Below, piece by piece: positions 5,773 through 6,590 of a stretch of DNA of 6,590 nt. The position numbers and the translations under genes were made by a program. Within the stretch, counting starts at the first letter, position 1, and each line of letters starts with the position of its first letter. Under the pieces are notes generated by a model that did not search any database, was not told the origin of the DNA, and was given only the letters and a program-made list of their open reading frames with translations. Source of the DNA: Flavobacterium psychrophilum (GTDB lineage: Bacteria > Bacteroidota > Bacteroidia > Flavobacteriales > Flavobacteriaceae); NCBI GenBank assembly GCA_020720185.1, contig DYPB01000105.1, positions 1 through 6,590 of the forward strand. The letters are read 5' to 3'.

Positions 5773-6350
5773 GAATAATTTCTGGAAAGTATAAAGGACG
5801 AAGAATAAATGCCCCAAAAAATTTGCCAGTTCGCCCTACGACTGATATGAGCAAAGAAGCACTATTTAATGTGCTTAATAATTACTTTAATTTTGATGGA
5901 CTAAAAGTGCTTGATTTGTTTTCAGGAACTGGAAATATTGCCTACGAGTTTGCCTCAAGAGGCAGTAATAATATAACTTGTGTCGATGCTGATTTTGGTT
6001 GTATTAAATTTATCAAACAAACAGCAACTGAATATGATTTTAATATTGCGGCAATAAAGAGCGATGTTATTTCATTTATAGAAAAATCAAATGCTAATTA
6101 TGATATTGTTTTTGCTGATCCTCCTTATGCTTTTGACCAAAAGACATTTGAAAAGATTGTCAATAGAATTATTGATAAAAAGCTCTTAAACCCAAACGGA
6201 ATGATGATTATTGAGCATTCAAAATATACAAAACTTGATGATTTAGTACATTTTTCTTTTAAAAAATCTTACGGAGGATCTATATTTAGTTTTTTTGAGA
6301 TAGAATCTCCTCAAATTATAGACCTAAATGGTATGGAATTTTATGAATGA
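5769..6350 (+). CDS. rsmD: 16S rRNA (guanine(966)-N(2))-methyltransferase RsmD
   Basis: A 193-residue class I SAM-dependent methyltransferase that modifies G966 of 16S rRNA during 30S assembly. The N-terminus MRIISGKYKGRRINAPK and RPTTD (22-26) are typical of RsmD. SAM-binding motif I is DLFSGTGNIAYEFASRG (49-65), D73 in CVDAD follows strand 2, and the catalytic motif IV is FADPPY (115-120). The conserved end of the domain, YGGSIFSFFE, is at 168-177. It is followed by 16 extra residues (IESPQIIDLNGMEFYE) that I do not recognise as part of the family; many relatives stop close to SFFE. The tail reaches into the zone where a truncated hydroxylase gene begins, so it may be a readthrough extension created by a deletion (inference). 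The ATG overlaps the DUF3822 stop as ATGA, which supports translational coupling. Confidence 0.94.
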   Translation: MRIISGKYKGRRINAPKNLPVRPTTDMSKEALFNVLNNYFNFDGLKVLDLFSGTGNIAYEFASRGSNNITCVDADFGCIKFIKQTATEYDFNIAAIKSDVISFIEKSNANYDIVFADPPYAFDQKTFEKIVNRIIDKKLLNPNGMMIIEHSKYTKLDDLVHFSFKKSYGGSIFSFFEIESPQIIDLNGMEFYE

Positions 6351-6504
6351 AATCCAAAAAAATGTCCCATATTTTCCAAAATTTATAAATTATAACTTTT
6401 CAAACCATGATTTGCATCACGAACTTGGCAAAAAAATCAATTTAGGGTTTTATTTTACTTTTTGGGACAGATTAATGGGAACATTTAAAACTAATACCGA
6501 TTAA
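6343..6504 (+). pseudogene. C-terminal remnant of a fatty-acid hydroxylase/sterol desaturase gene
   Basis: A 53-codon frame from ATG at 6343 (or 58 codons from ATG at 6328) to TAA at 6502-6504. It encodes NHDLHHELGKKINLGFYFTF, then WDRLMGTFK. This is the signature C-terminus of the fatty-acid hydroxylase superfamily (PF04116): the last histidine cluster HxxHH (H22, H25, H26), followed by a phenylalanine/tyrosine-rich strand and WDR-x-MGT. Full-length members are membrane proteins of roughly 200-300 residues with several histidine clusters that bind two irons. Here the membrane segments and all earlier clusters are absent. The intact rsmD frame occupies the place where they should be, so this cannot be a working enzyme. 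The frame overlaps the rsmD stop by eight bases, so it could still be translated by coupling. Most likely a deletion remnant. Confidence 0.75.
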
Positions 6505-6515
6505 GAGTTTAAAAT

Positions 6516-6590
6516 ATGAACTATTTGTCTTACAATTTAAACCCAAATTACGCATTAGACTTCGTTATGAAAACTCAAAATGCAATAAAA
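6516..6590 (+). CDS. start of an unidentified gene, cut by the right edge
   Basis: An ATG at 6516 opens a frame that stays open for 25 codons to the window end (MNYLSYNLNPNYALDFVMKT, then QNAIK). An in-frame TAA at 6510-6512 fixes this as the first possible start, and A/T-rich sequence precedes it. It begins 11 bases after the hydroxylase remnant stops. The visible part looks like an ordinary soluble N-terminus with no signal peptide. It is too short to assign. The spacing of NPNYALDFV and KTQNAI is reminiscent of the helix preceding a P-loop in some flavobacterial helicases, but this is only a guess. No clear promoter lies between rsmD and this ATG. Confidence 0.5.
   Translation, partial: MNYLSYNLNPNYALDFVMKTQNAIK

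Noticed and set aside
6460..6475. Promoter for the last partial gene (TACTTTTTG at about 6462)
   Set aside because: It has one base too many between TA and TTTG, lies inside the hydroxylase remnant's coding motif, and has no convincing -33 box.
6505..6550. Inverted repeat around the TTTAAA motifs near 6507-6513 and 6536-6541
   Set aside because: The arms are short, self-palindromic and AT-only, as expected by chance in such AT-rich DNA.

Overview
The window is a housekeeping stretch from an AT-rich member of the Bacteroidota, most likely a flavobacterium. Three things point there. The gene order is tig-clpP-clpX-(DUF3822 gene)-rsmD. The DUF3822 protein family is, as far as I know, confined to Bacteroidota. 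The promoters fit the Bacteroidota form (TTTG, about 20 bases, then TAnnTTTG), and start codons are preceded by A/T-rich sequence rather than Shine-Dalgarno motifs.

Layout. Positions 1-1321 are on the minus strand: an SprT-like metalloprotease-fold protein that runs off the left edge (TTG start at 590), and upstream of it in transcription order a short-chain dehydrogenase/reductase (644-1321). Positions 1322-1506 are a divergent control region with two good, overlapping promoters and a possible 17-codon leader ORF before the dehydrogenase gene. From 1507 everything is on the plus strand: tig (trigger factor), clpP, clpX, a DUF3822 gene, rsmD, a short remnant of a fatty-acid hydroxylase/sterol desaturase gene, and the first 25 codons of an unidentified gene cut by the right edge. 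No gene-free stretch exceeds 300 bases.

How the genes work together. Trigger factor receives nascent chains at the ribosome exit tunnel. ClpX unfolds substrates and feeds them to the ClpP protease chamber, so tig-clpP-clpX is a protein-quality-control operon, probably driven by the promoter before tig. I see no promoter-like sequence in the two intergenic gaps of this operon. Both gaps are instead almost filled by inverted repeats built from short periodic units (hexamers before clpP, heptamers before clpX). The DUF3822 gene appears to have its own promoter so close to its ATG that the mRNA may be leaderless. Its stop overlaps the rsmD start by ATGA, so the two are probably translationally coupled. 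RsmD methylates G966 of 16S rRNA.

I found no defence system, mobile element, CRISPR array or RNA gene. The least ordinary items are the two periodic intergenic hairpins, the truncated hydroxylase remnant behind rsmD, the candidate leader ORF, and the likely leaderless DUF3822 transcript.
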